Shown here piece after piece: positions 55,367-64,000 of a stretch of 64,000 nucleotides of DNA (positions are counted from its first letter, which is position 1; every line of letters starts with the position of its first letter). Location of the stretch: positions 1 through 64,000 of the forward strand of contig NZ_VDMS01000005.1 of assembly GCF_006346395.1 (NCBI RefSeq), written 5' to 3'. Source of the DNA: Nocardioides plantarum. GTDB lineage: Bacteria > Actinomycetota > Actinomycetes > Propionibacteriales > Nocardioidaceae. The notes beneath the pieces were generated by a model that was given only the letters and a program-made list of their open reading frames with translations, made no database searches and was not told the origin of the DNA. The translations under genes and the position numbers were made by a program.

Positions 55367-57043
55367 ATGTCCATCGCCCGACTCCGGGTCGCCGCCGCCC
55401 TCATGGCCGCCGCCACCGTCTTCGCCTCCGCCGCCGTCCCGGCGCTGAGCCCCGCCCCCGCCCAGGCTGCCCCGACCGGCTCGGTCGCCGCCGGCACCGC
55501 CACGTGGGGCACCTCCGACTACCTCGCCTCGGCCAACCCCGGCCGCCCCAACCCCCTCCCCACGGCGTACGCCGCCCCGTCGACCTTCGACGAGACCACC
55601 CGGCTCAGCACCTGGGGCACGGGCTCCGGCCTGGTCGCTCCCGACGGGAGCGCCGACCTCGCCTTCGCGGGCACCGCGGTCAACTTCGCCAAGACCGGCG
55701 GCGGCTGGCTGCGCCTGGCCGACCTGCAGGCCGACCTCGACGCCAGCGGCAACGGCACGGTCAGCGCCCTGGTCAGCTACGGCACCTCGGTCACCGGCAC
55801 CCCGGGCGACCTGACCTACGACCCGCAGCAGGCCCCCGACCGCGGACCCACCCGCGTCGACCTGGTGACCTTGGCCGGCAACACCGCGGCCGACCGCGTC
55901 ACCACCCCGACGTCCGCCGCCTGGACCGACCTCGACGGCACCTGGACCACGGCGTTCACGACCTTCCTGGCCGGCGACGCGACCGCCACGCCGGCCGTCC
56001 CGGCCTGGAGCTACGCCACGACGGTCACCAACGCGACGACCAACCCGGCCAACGGCACGACGTACAACCCCACCCGCACCGCCGAGTCGTTCAGCTTCGC
56101 CGTCGACACGGTCGTCCCCGCCACCACGGCGACCATCACCTCGGCCACGCCGTCCGGCGGGGTCGTGGTCGCGGCCTCGGGCACCGGCTTCCGCGGGGTC
56201 ACCAACCCCGGTGACGCCGGCGTCTACATCGGCATCGCCCCCTCCGGCGGGCTGCCGGACGTGTCCACCGTGGAGGGCATGGACGCCTTCGCGGCCGCCG
56301 ACTACCGCCCGACCGCCTCGCTGGCCACCGGCTCGTGGAGCAGCACCCTGACGGCACCCACCGACAAGCTCGACCCGACGAGGACCTACTCGGTCTACAC
56401 CTGGCAGGCCCACAGCCACAGCAACACCAGCCAGGACACCGAGACCCCGCTCGACATCGACTTCGCCGACCTCGTGCCGCAGGAGACCACCACGACGGCG
56501 ACGGGTGCCACCACCCGCGTCTACGGCACCGCCACGACGCTGACGGCCGCCGTCGACGCGCCCGGGTCGGTCACCCTCACCGGCGTCGGGGCGTCCCAGA
56601 CCCGCCCCGTCGTCGACGGGGTCGCCACCTTCACCGTGCCCGCGCGTCTCGCGGTCGGCTCCTACGTCGCGACGCTGGCCTACGCCGGCAACGGCGACCA
56701 CCTGCCCTCGCGGACGACCCGGTCGCTCGAGGTCACCAAGGCCCGCCCCACGCTCGCGCTGACCGTGACCACCCGGCCCACCTCCGGACCTCCGGCCAAG
56801 GCAGGCAAGGCCTCCGTCGTCGTCACCGGGCCGAAGGCCGTCGCCGCGCCCGCCGGCACCGTCACGCTGCGGATCACCCGTCCCGGCGCGCTCACCCGCA
56901 CCGTCAAGGGCACCCTGAAGTACGGCAAGCTCTCCATCGCCGTGCCCAAGGTCGGCAAGGGCCGCTGGACCCTCACCGCGAGCTACCCCGGCAGCGCGTC
57001 GTTCGGGTCGGCCACCAAGGCGCGGACCGTCCTGGTCCGCTGA
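55367..57043 (+). CDS. Secreted HtaA-domain protein with Ig-like repeats
   Basis: A 558-residue exported protein. Residues 1-35 are a signal peptide (LPxAQA-type end). An HtaA-like heme-binding region covers about 35-250, a middle domain includes GVYIGIAPSGGLPD and YSVYTWQAHSH, and the last 190 residues are Ig-like beta repeats (RPTLALTVTTRPTSG). No sortase signal or C-terminal anchor is seen, so it is probably secreted. An iron box precedes it. No heme ABC transporter is adjacent. Confidence 0.82.
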   Translation: MSIARLRVAAALMAAATVFASAAVPALSPAPAQAAPTGSVAAGTATWGTSDYLASANPGRPNPLPTAYAAPSTFDETTRLSTWGTGSGLVAPDGSADLAFAGTAVNFAKTGGGWLRLADLQADLDASGNGTVSALVSYGTSVTGTPGDLTYDPQQAPDRGPTRVDLVTLAGNTAADRVTTPTSAAWTDLDGTWTTAFTTFLAGDATATPAVPAWSYATTVTNATTNPANGTTYNPTRTAESFSFAVDTVVPATTATITSATPSGGVVVAASGTGFRGVTNPGDAGVYIGIAPSGGLPDVSTVEGMDAFAAADYRPTASLATGSWSSTLTAPTDKLDPTRTYSVYTWQAHSHSNTSQDTETPLDIDFADLVPQETTTTATGATTRVYGTATTLTAAVDAPGSVTLTGVGASQTRPVVDGVATFTVPARLAVGSYVATLAYAGNGDHLPSRTTRSLEVTKARPTLALTVTTRPTSGPPAKAGKASVVVTGPKAVAAPAGTVTLRITRPGALTRTVKGTLKYGKLSIAVPKVGKGRWTLTASYPGSASFGSATKARTVLVR

Positions 57044-57047
57044 CCAC

Positions 57048-57178
57048 GGACGGTCGTCGAGCCGCGGGGACGTAGTCACCGCGAGTCGAGACGCCCGCAG
57101 CAACGGACCCGGTCGGGTACGTCGCCTGCGGGGGTCTCGACTCCGGGCTCGCAGGGCTCGCCCGGCTCGACCACCGTG
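57048..57178. repeat. Large imperfect inverted repeat (REP-like)
   Basis: GGTCGTCGAGCCG and CGAGTCGAGAC on the left answer GTCTCGACTCCGGGCTCG and CGGCTCGACCACC on the right. The GCGGGGGTCTCGA block is shared with 33521-33572. It occupies most of the gap between the HtaA gene and lon. Confidence 0.6.
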
Positions 57179-57239
57179 GCGTGATTTCGCCCAGGGAGAA
57201 CAGCGGAACAGCGGCCACGAGCCCCGCCGTTGAGCCGAC

Positions 57240-59621
<2,382 letters not shown>

Positions 59622-59630
59622 GGGGTCGGC

Positions 59631-59680
59631 CACCCTTGCGGGTGCGGCTGTCGCAAGCGGTGCGAGACAGGGTCGAGGTA
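59631..59680 (+). promoter_or_regulatory. Promoter and operator of the SRPBCC gene at 59714
   Basis: CACCC-TTGC-GGGTG (59631-59644) is centred about 42.5 bp upstream of a start near 59680 predicted by CAGGGT (59668-59673). The mRNA leader is then about 34 nt with a GGAGGT ribosome site. Confidence 0.45.
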
Positions 59681-59713
59681 ATCATCCGTTCCCCAGCTGG
59701 AGGTGCTCCGACC

Positions 59714-60178
59714 GTGCCCGTCGTGGAGCGCACGATCACCGTCGCCCTACCGCCCGACGCCGTGTGGAGGTTCCTCGTCGACTTCACCACGACCGAGGAG
59801 TGGGACCCCCCGACGCTGTCGACCGAGCGCACGAGCGGCGACGGCGGGGTCGGCACGACCTACCACAACGTCGCGAAGTTCCGCGGGAATCGCACCGAGG
59901 TCGACTACGTCGTCACCGAGTACGACGAGGGCCGCTGCCTCCAGCTGCGTGGCGACGCCACGGGTCTGGAGGTGGTGGACACCTTCACCCTGGAGCCGAC
60001 CGACGCCGGGGGGAGCCAGCTGACCTACTCGGCCCGCTTCACCCGACGGGTCGGTCCCGACCCCGTCGACCTGCCGTCGATGGACGTGCTCGGCGACTAC
60101 GTCGCCGAGAGCCTGCAGGACTCGCTGGAGAACCTCGCGGACGACCCCGCGGTCGCCGACGACCTACCCGGCGACTGA
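59714..60178 (+). CDS. SRPBCC family protein
   Basis: A 154-residue START-like fold beginning VERTITVALPPDAVWRFLVDFTTTEEWDPPT, as in polyketide-cyclase/dehydrase relatives, with no catalytic motif visible. GTG 59714 has a GGAGGT ribosome site. It lies between lon and a convergent LuxR regulator gene; its promoter carries the stress-type palindrome. Function unknown. Confidence 0.8.
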   Translation: MPVVERTITVALPPDAVWRFLVDFTTTEEWDPPTLSTERTSGDGGVGTTYHNVAKFRGNRTEVDYVVTEYDEGRCLQLRGDATGLEVVDTFTLEPTDAGGSQLTYSARFTRRVGPDPVDLPSMDVLGDYVAESLQDSLENLADDPAVADDLPGD

Positions 60179-60224
60179 CTGGCGACTGGTCGGGCGACTG
60201 ACCGGCGTCCAGCCAAGCGGCCGC

Positions 60225-60953
60225 TCAGGCCCGCGGCGCGTCGGTCCGCTCGACGTGCCGGGCCCGGTCGGGGGCGAAGCCGTGCGCGAGGCCCCACATC
60301 ACGGCCTGGGTACGGCGGGCCACCCCGATCTTGCGGTAGAGCGTGCGGATGTGGGTCTTGACGGTGTTGATGCCGATGAACGCGTGCTGGGTGATCTCCT
60401 CGTTGCTCATGCCACGGCAGATCAGCGCCAGCACCTCCGACTCGCGCGAGCTCAGGCCGAGCTCGTCGCCGGGCCACCGGCCCAGCTCCTGCGCCTGGTC
60501 GAGGCCGTGGTCGGGGTCGGCGGGCACGACGTCCCCCTCGACGACGGCCAGGTCCGGCGGGGCGACGACGACGCCGGAGCTGACGCGCTCGAGGGCGTCG
60601 ACCAGGTCGATCGCGGTCGCGCTCTTGGACACGTAGCCCGAGGCGCCGGCGGCCAGCGACGAGGCGACCACCGCGGCGTCGCTGTTCCAGCTGAAGACCA
60701 CGAGGCGCACCCCGTCGGGCACGAGGTCCTCGGCCCGGAGGCCGTCGCCCTGGCGCTGGGCATAGGTGTCGTAGAGGACCACGTCGACCTCGCTGAGGAC
60801 CGACAGCCCGGCGGCGAGCTCGACGACGACCACCCGGTCGGCGTACGGCGCCAGCACGGCCCCGATGCCGGCCACGACGAGCTCGTAGTCGTTGACGACG
60901 GCCACCCGGACCGGCCGGGCGGGCCGAGAGGCGTCGTCGGGCGGGGAGGTCAC
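60225..60953 (-). CDS. LuxR/NarL-family response regulator (paralogue 2)
   Basis: A 242-residue regulator. The receiver begins VRVAVVNDYELVVAGIGAVLAPY; the candidate phosphoacceptor Asp is in VVLYDTYAQ and the Lys in YVSKS. The LuxR helix-turn-helix is LSSRESEVLALICRGMSNEEITQHAFIGINTVKTHIRTLYRKIGV. Closely similar to 62940-63578 and more distantly to 35471-36121. GTG 60953 start. No histidine kinase lies next to it. Confidence 0.88.
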   Translation of the reverse strand: MTSPPDDASRPARPVRVAVVNDYELVVAGIGAVLAPYADRVVVVELAAGLSVLSEVDVVLYDTYAQRQGDGLRAEDLVPDGVRLVVFSWNSDAAVVASSLAAGASGYVSKSATAIDLVDALERVSSGVVVAPPDLAVVEGDVVPADPDHGLDQAQELGRWPGDELGLSSRESEVLALICRGMSNEEITQHAFIGINTVKTHIRTLYRKIGVARRTQAVMWGLAHGFAPDRARHVERTDAPRA

Positions 60954-60999
60954 GTCTCAGCCTCTCAGAGGTCGCCGTGCCGTGTGGCAAAAACGGGCT

Positions 61000-61050
61000 C
61001 ACGCCAAGGGGTGGTGCTGCCGGGGCGTGGCCGCTGACAGCGTCGGGGCA
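61000..61050 (+). promoter_or_regulatory. Promoter and operator of the F420 oxidoreductase gene
   Basis: CACGCC-AA-GGGGTG (61000-61013) is centred 43.5 bp before the ATG. GCTGACAGCGT (hexamer 61038-61043) ends 6 bp before ATG 61050, so the mRNA would be leaderless. Confidence 0.48.
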
Positions 61051-62045
61051 TGACGACACGCTTCGGCTACACGTTGATGACCGAGCAGAGCGGACCGCGC
61101 CAGCTGGTGTCCTACGCCCAGGACGCCGAGCGGGTGGGCTTCGACTTCGAGGTCTCGAGCGACCACTTCTCGCCCTGGCTCACCGAGCAGGGCCACGCGC
61201 CCTACGCGTGGACCGTGCTGGGCGCGGTGGCCCAGGCCACCGAGCGGGTCGACCTGATGACCTACGTGACCTGCCCGACCCTGCGCTACCACCCGGCCGT
61301 CGTCGCCCAGAAGGCCGCGACCCTGCAGATCCTCGCCGAGGGCCGCTTCGTCCTGGGCCTGGGCAGCGGCGAGAACCTCAACGAGCACGTGGTCGGCCAG
61401 GGCTGGCCGGCGGTCGGCGTACGGCAGGAGATGCTGCTCGAGGCGATCGAGATCATCCGGGCGCTCCACGGCGGCGAGCTCGTCGACTACCGCGGGGTCC
61501 ACTTCGACGTCGAGTCGGCGCGCATCTGGGACCTGCCCGACGAGGGCGTCGACCTCGCGGTCGCGGTCTCGGGCGACCGCTCGATCGAGCGGTTCGCCCC
61601 GCTCGCCGACCACCTCGTGGCCGTCGAGCCCGACGGGTCGCTGGTCGAGTCGTGGAACGCCGTCGATGGCGCGCCGCGCATCGGCGGCGACGGCCCGGGC
61701 CGCGCCGTCGGCCAGATCCCGATCTGCTGGGGGCCCGACGCCGACGAGGCCAAGGCCCTGGCGCACGAGCAGTTCCGGTGGTTCGCCGGCGGCTGGAAGG
61801 TCAACGCCGACCTGCCCACGCCGGCCGGGTTCGCCGGTGCCTCGCAGTTCGTGCGGCCCGACGACGTCGCCGACCAGATCCCGTGCGGGCCCGACCTCGA
61901 CGCGATCGTCGAGGCCGCCTCGGCGTTCTGGGAGGCGGGGTTCACCGACGTCGCCCTGGTGCAGGTCGGCGACCGGCTGCAGCAGCGCTTCCTCGACGAG
62001 GCGGCCGGACCCCTGCTGGAGAAGCTGCGGGCCGCGGCGCCGTGA
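61050..62045 (+). CDS. F420-dependent LLM-class oxidoreductase (TIGR03557 family)
   Basis: A 331-residue luciferase-like monooxygenase-fold protein. The segments FGYTLMTEQSGPRQLVSYAQDAERVGFDF, SSDHFSPWLTEQGHAPY and LGLGSGENLNEHVVGQGWP are the TIGR03557/F420-glucose-6-phosphate dehydrogenase-like signature. It uses coenzyme F420; the substrate is unknown. Its stop overlaps the HAD gene (GTGA). Confidence 0.92.
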   Translation: MTTRFGYTLMTEQSGPRQLVSYAQDAERVGFDFEVSSDHFSPWLTEQGHAPYAWTVLGAVAQATERVDLMTYVTCPTLRYHPAVVAQKAATLQILAEGRFVLGLGSGENLNEHVVGQGWPAVGVRQEMLLEAIEIIRALHGGELVDYRGVHFDVESARIWDLPDEGVDLAVAVSGDRSIERFAPLADHLVAVEPDGSLVESWNAVDGAPRIGGDGPGRAVGQIPICWGPDADEAKALAHEQFRWFAGGWKVNADLPTPAGFAGASQFVRPDDVADQIPCGPDLDAIVEAASAFWEAGFTDVALVQVGDRLQQRFLDEAAGPLLEKLRAAAP

Positions 62046-62716
62046 GCGGCCGCGCCGACGTCGACACCGTGGTGCTCGACCTCGACGGGACCCTCGTCGA
62101 CTCCGTCTACGTCCACGTGCTGGCCTGGCAGGCGGCGTTCCGCGACGTCGGCGTGCACGTGCCGGCCCACCGCCTGCACCCGCTCATCGGCATGGGCGGC
62201 GACCGGCTGGTCGCCGCTGCGGCGGGCGACGCCGTCGAGCACTCGGTCGGCGACGAGCTGCGCGCGCGCCACCCGCAGCGCGTCGACGAGCTGTTCGGTC
62301 GCATCGTGCCCACCGAGGGGGCGGTGGACCTGCTCGAGGCGCTGCGCGAGCACGGCGTCCGGCCGGTCCTCGCCAGCTCCAGCGAGTCCGACATGACCCA
62401 GCGGCTGCTCGGCGTGCTCGGTGACGGGGCGCACCACCTCAGCGACGTGATCAGCGGCTCCGACGCCGAGACGAGCAAGCCGGCCGGCGACCTCGTCTCG
62501 GTCGCGCTCGAGTCGGTCGACGCCGCCACCGCGGTGATGGTCGGCGACTCCGTGTGGGACGTGCGCGCCGCCGCCGACGCCGGCATCCGGTGCGTGGGCC
62601 TGCTGACCGGAGGCTTCAGCGAGGCGGTGCTGCGCGAGGCCGGGGCGGTCGCGGTCCACGAGACGCCGGGCGCCCTCGCGGCGTACCTGCGCGAGACGGG
62701 CTCGATAGTCGGCTGA
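62042..62716 (+). CDS. HAD-family phosphatase
   Basis: A 224-residue HAD hydrolase of the phosphoglycolate phosphatase type with complete motifs: VVLDLDGTLVDS (both aspartates), LASSSESDM, KPAGD and VMVGDSVWDVRAA. In contrast to the degenerate HAD at 2246-2896 it should be active. GTG start in a 4-bp overlap with the F420 oxidoreductase, suggesting one operon. Substrate unknown. Confidence 0.88.
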   Translation: MSGRADVDTVVLDLDGTLVDSVYVHVLAWQAAFRDVGVHVPAHRLHPLIGMGGDRLVAAAAGDAVEHSVGDELRARHPQRVDELFGRIVPTEGAVDLLEALREHGVRPVLASSSESDMTQRLLGVLGDGAHHLSDVISGSDAETSKPAGDLVSVALESVDAATAVMVGDSVWDVRAAADAGIRCVGLLTGGFSEAVLREAGAVAVHETPGALAAYLRETGSIVG

Positions 62717-62717
62717 T

Positions 62718-62907
62718 CGACTCCGGGGGCGGCCCATCCGGTTCTGGGGTGTTGCAACGGGCCCGGAGTGCAGGAATCCCCGGGTACCCGGGGATCCATG
62801 CCACCGGGGCCGCGATCCGACTCCGGGGGCAGTCCATCCGCTTCTGGGGCGTTGCAACGGGCCCGGAGTGCAGGAGTCCCCGGGTACCCGGGGATTCATG
62901 CCACCGG
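62718..62907. repeat. 90-bp palindromic repeat, copies B and C
   Basis: Copy B (62718-62807) and copy C (62818-62907) are direct repeats exactly 100 bp apart with a few substitutions. Both carry the CCCCGGGTACCCGGGG palindrome core, GTTGCAAC and CGGGCCCG. They lie between the convergent HAD and LuxR genes. Confidence 0.9.
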
Positions 62908-62939
62908 GCGGCCCCACCCACCGCCAGCCGCCAGCCAGA

Positions 62940-63578
62940 TCAGCCGTCGACGATGAGCCGACGCCGGTCGGGCTCGAACCCGTGCTGCATCCCCCAGAGG
63001 ACGGCCTGGGTACGGCTGGTGACGCCGATCTTGCGGTACGCCGTGCGGATGTAGGTCTTGACGGTGTTGATGCCGAGGAACGCCCGTCCGGCGATGTCCT
63101 GGTTGCTCAGCCCCTGGCAGATCAGCGCCAGCACCTCCGACTCGCGCGCCGACAGCCCGAACTCGTCGCCCGGCCACCGCCCGAACGTGTCGGCGTCCTG
63201 ACCGCTGGGCAACACCCGCTGCCCGGAGTGGACGGCCTCGATCGCGCCGACGAGCTCGTCGCCGTCGAGGCCCTTGTGCAGGTAGCCCGACGCGCCGGCC
63301 TCGATCGCCCGGGACACCAGGTTGGGGTCGGTGTTCCAGCTGAAGATCACCAGCTTGGCCGAGGTGATCTGCATCAGGGTATCGAGGTCGATCGCGTCGC
63401 CCTGGACCTGGCCGAACGAGTCGTAGAGGACGACGTCGACGTCACTGACCACCGGCATCCGGCTGTCGAGCTCGACGACCTTGACCCGGTCCTCGAACCC
63501 GTCGAGCACGGCCGCCGTGCCCGCGACCACGATGTCGTAGTCGTTCACGATCGCGATGCGCACTGGCCCTGACGTCAT
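62940..63578 (-). CDS. LuxR/NarL-family response regulator (paralogue 3)
   Basis: A 212-residue regulator. Receiver VRIAIVNDYDIVVAGTAAVLDGF with phospho-Asp candidate in VVLYDSFGQ and Lys in YLHKG; helix-turn-helix LSARESEVLALICQGLSNQDIAGRAFLGINTVKTYIRTAYRKIGV. It is close to 60225-60953. ATG 63578 was chosen because the shared N-terminus starts there. Divergent from the methyltransferase gene. Confidence 0.9.
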   Translation of the reverse strand: MTSGPVRIAIVNDYDIVVAGTAAVLDGFEDRVKVVELDSRMPVVSDVDVVLYDSFGQVQGDAIDLDTLMQITSAKLVIFSWNTDPNLVSRAIEAGASGYLHKGLDGDELVGAIEAVHSGQRVLPSGQDADTFGRWPGDEFGLSARESEVLALICQGLSNQDIAGRAFLGINTVKTYIRTAYRKIGVTSRTQAVLWGMQHGFEPDRRRLIVDG

Positions 63579-63625
63579 GGAGGCACTGTAGTGACGCCAC
63601 GGGGGTATCGGCAGCATGCGGGGGT

Positions 63626-63675
63626 CACCCCTGAGCAGGGTCCGCACGGCCGGGGGAGCGGACAGGCTGGGCGCA
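63626..63675 (+). promoter_or_regulatory. Promoter and operator of the methyltransferase gene
   Basis: CACCC (63626-63630) with GGGTC (63638-63642) is centred 41 bp before the ATG. CGGACAGGCT ends 6 bp before ATG 63675 (hexamer 63663-63668), predicting a leaderless mRNA. Confidence 0.42.
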
Positions 63676-64000
63676 TGCCCGTCCACGAACGCCGCTCGGT
63701 CCGGATCGGCGGGCTCGACGTCGAGTACGACGACCGCGTCCTCGAGCCGCGCCCCTGGACCGCGCTGCAGTCGCGGTGGGCCGTCGAGCTGCTGGGGTCG
63801 GCGCCGGCCGGCCCCGTGCTCGAGCTGTGCACCGGAGCCGGCCACATCGGGCTGCTCGTGGCCGCGGCCACCGACCGCCACCTGGTCGCCGTCGACCTCG
63901 ACCCCGTGGCCTGCTCCTACGCCCGGCACAACGCCGAGGTCGCCGGGCTCGGCGACCGGGTCGAGGTGCGCGAGGGCGCGCTGGCCACGGCCGTGCGCGC
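63675..64000 (+). CDS. SAM-dependent methyltransferase, truncated by the window end
   Basis: The first 108 codons of a gene that runs off the window. The translated start MPVHERRSVRIGGLDVEYDD precedes the methyltransferase motif I VLELCTGAGHIGLLVAAA and the post-I acidic motif VAVDLDPVACSYARHNAE. The order resembles N5-glutamine/RNA methyltransferases (PrmC- or RlmG-like), but the NPPY motif would lie beyond the window. ATG is 6 bp after a CAGGCT -10-like element. Confidence 0.75.
   Translation, partial: MPVHERRSVRIGGLDVEYDDRVLEPRPWTALQSRWAVELLGSAPAGPVLELCTGAGHIGLLVAAATDRHLVAVDLDPVACSYARHNAEVAGLGDRVEVREGALATAVR

Noticed and set aside
62718..62907. Direct repeats considered as a CRISPR array
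   Set aside because: Only two 90-bp copies with a 10-bp spacer, no cas genes, and a third copy 47 kb away.

Overview
The window is very GC-rich (roughly 72-74%), with strong G/C third-position bias, many GTG starts, 1-4 bp start/stop overlaps and frequent leaderless-looking promoters. Gene content (F420-dependent oxidoreductase, SigB/F-type sigma factor, HtaA-type protein, PIG-L and acyl-CoA dehydrogenase cluster, Zur regulon) points to an actinobacterium, most likely Nocardioidaceae (Nocardioides-like). This assignment is inferred from gene content and codon style only.

Layout. 574-1947: a GntP-type permease. 2246-11321: a nine-gene co-directional operon. It opens with a HAD-fold protein lacking its catalytic aspartates, continues with the four canonical mycosporine-like amino acid (MAA, UV sunscreen) genes mysA-mysB-mysC-mysD and a TauD-like Fe(II)/2-oxoglutarate dioxygenase, and ends with two glycosyltransferases and a WcbI-like protein. 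11394-15517: small proteins, two paralogous SDRs around a DUF2945 gene, a candidate small RNA, an FMN-type stress protein and a YihY membrane protein. 15685-20148: zinc ribbon, a frameshifted PIG-L deacetylase/methyltransferase, an acyl-CoA dehydrogenase-like protein, an NmrA-like reductase and a GT2 glycosyltransferase. 20302-22361: a SigB/F-family sigma factor and an MNT-HEPN toxin-antitoxin pair. 22441-31189: DJ-1-like protein, 4-alpha-glucanotransferase, Rieske protein, epimerase, large catalase and a phytoene-desaturase-like oxidase. 31308-36287: a LOV-domain PP2C phosphatase, a STAS protein, a pseudophosphatase-kinase-STAS fusion and a LuxR regulator. 36372-41626: a second glycosyltransferase operon and an SGNH lipoprotein. 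42079-46532: alcohol dehydrogenase, membrane proteins, an AbiEi/DUF559-like gene inside hairpin repeats and a metallophosphoesterase. 46536-52522: a zinc regulon (znuACB, COG0701/TIGR03943 pair, two paralogous exported proteins, zur, two Zur boxes). 52592-63578: FAD enzymes, an iron-box HtaA protein, Lon, SRPBCC, two more LuxR regulators, an F420 oxidoreductase and a HAD phosphatase. 63675-64000: a methyltransferase truncated by the window edge.

How the parts fit. Many intergenic regions carry a palindrome of the form CACCC-N2-4-GGGTG. In about nine cases it is centred 41-45 bp upstream of a predicted transcription start with a CTGACAnnnT or TAnnnT -10 element, often leaderless. The linked genes are the MAA operon, the sigma factor, the DJ-1 protein, the pseudophosphatase fusion, SRPBCC and F420 proteins, a DUF2945 gene, a small acidic protein, glycosyltransferases and a possible sRNA; the LOV phosphatase has the same palindrome at a different spacing. 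My main inference is that the window exposes a light/oxidative-stress regulon whose operator sits in a class-II activator position. The three LuxR-type paralogues encoded here are candidate regulators.

Several dispersed repeats are present: a 90-bp palindromic element found three times, always between convergent genes, and a REP-like element whose two inverted arms are translated inside mysC.
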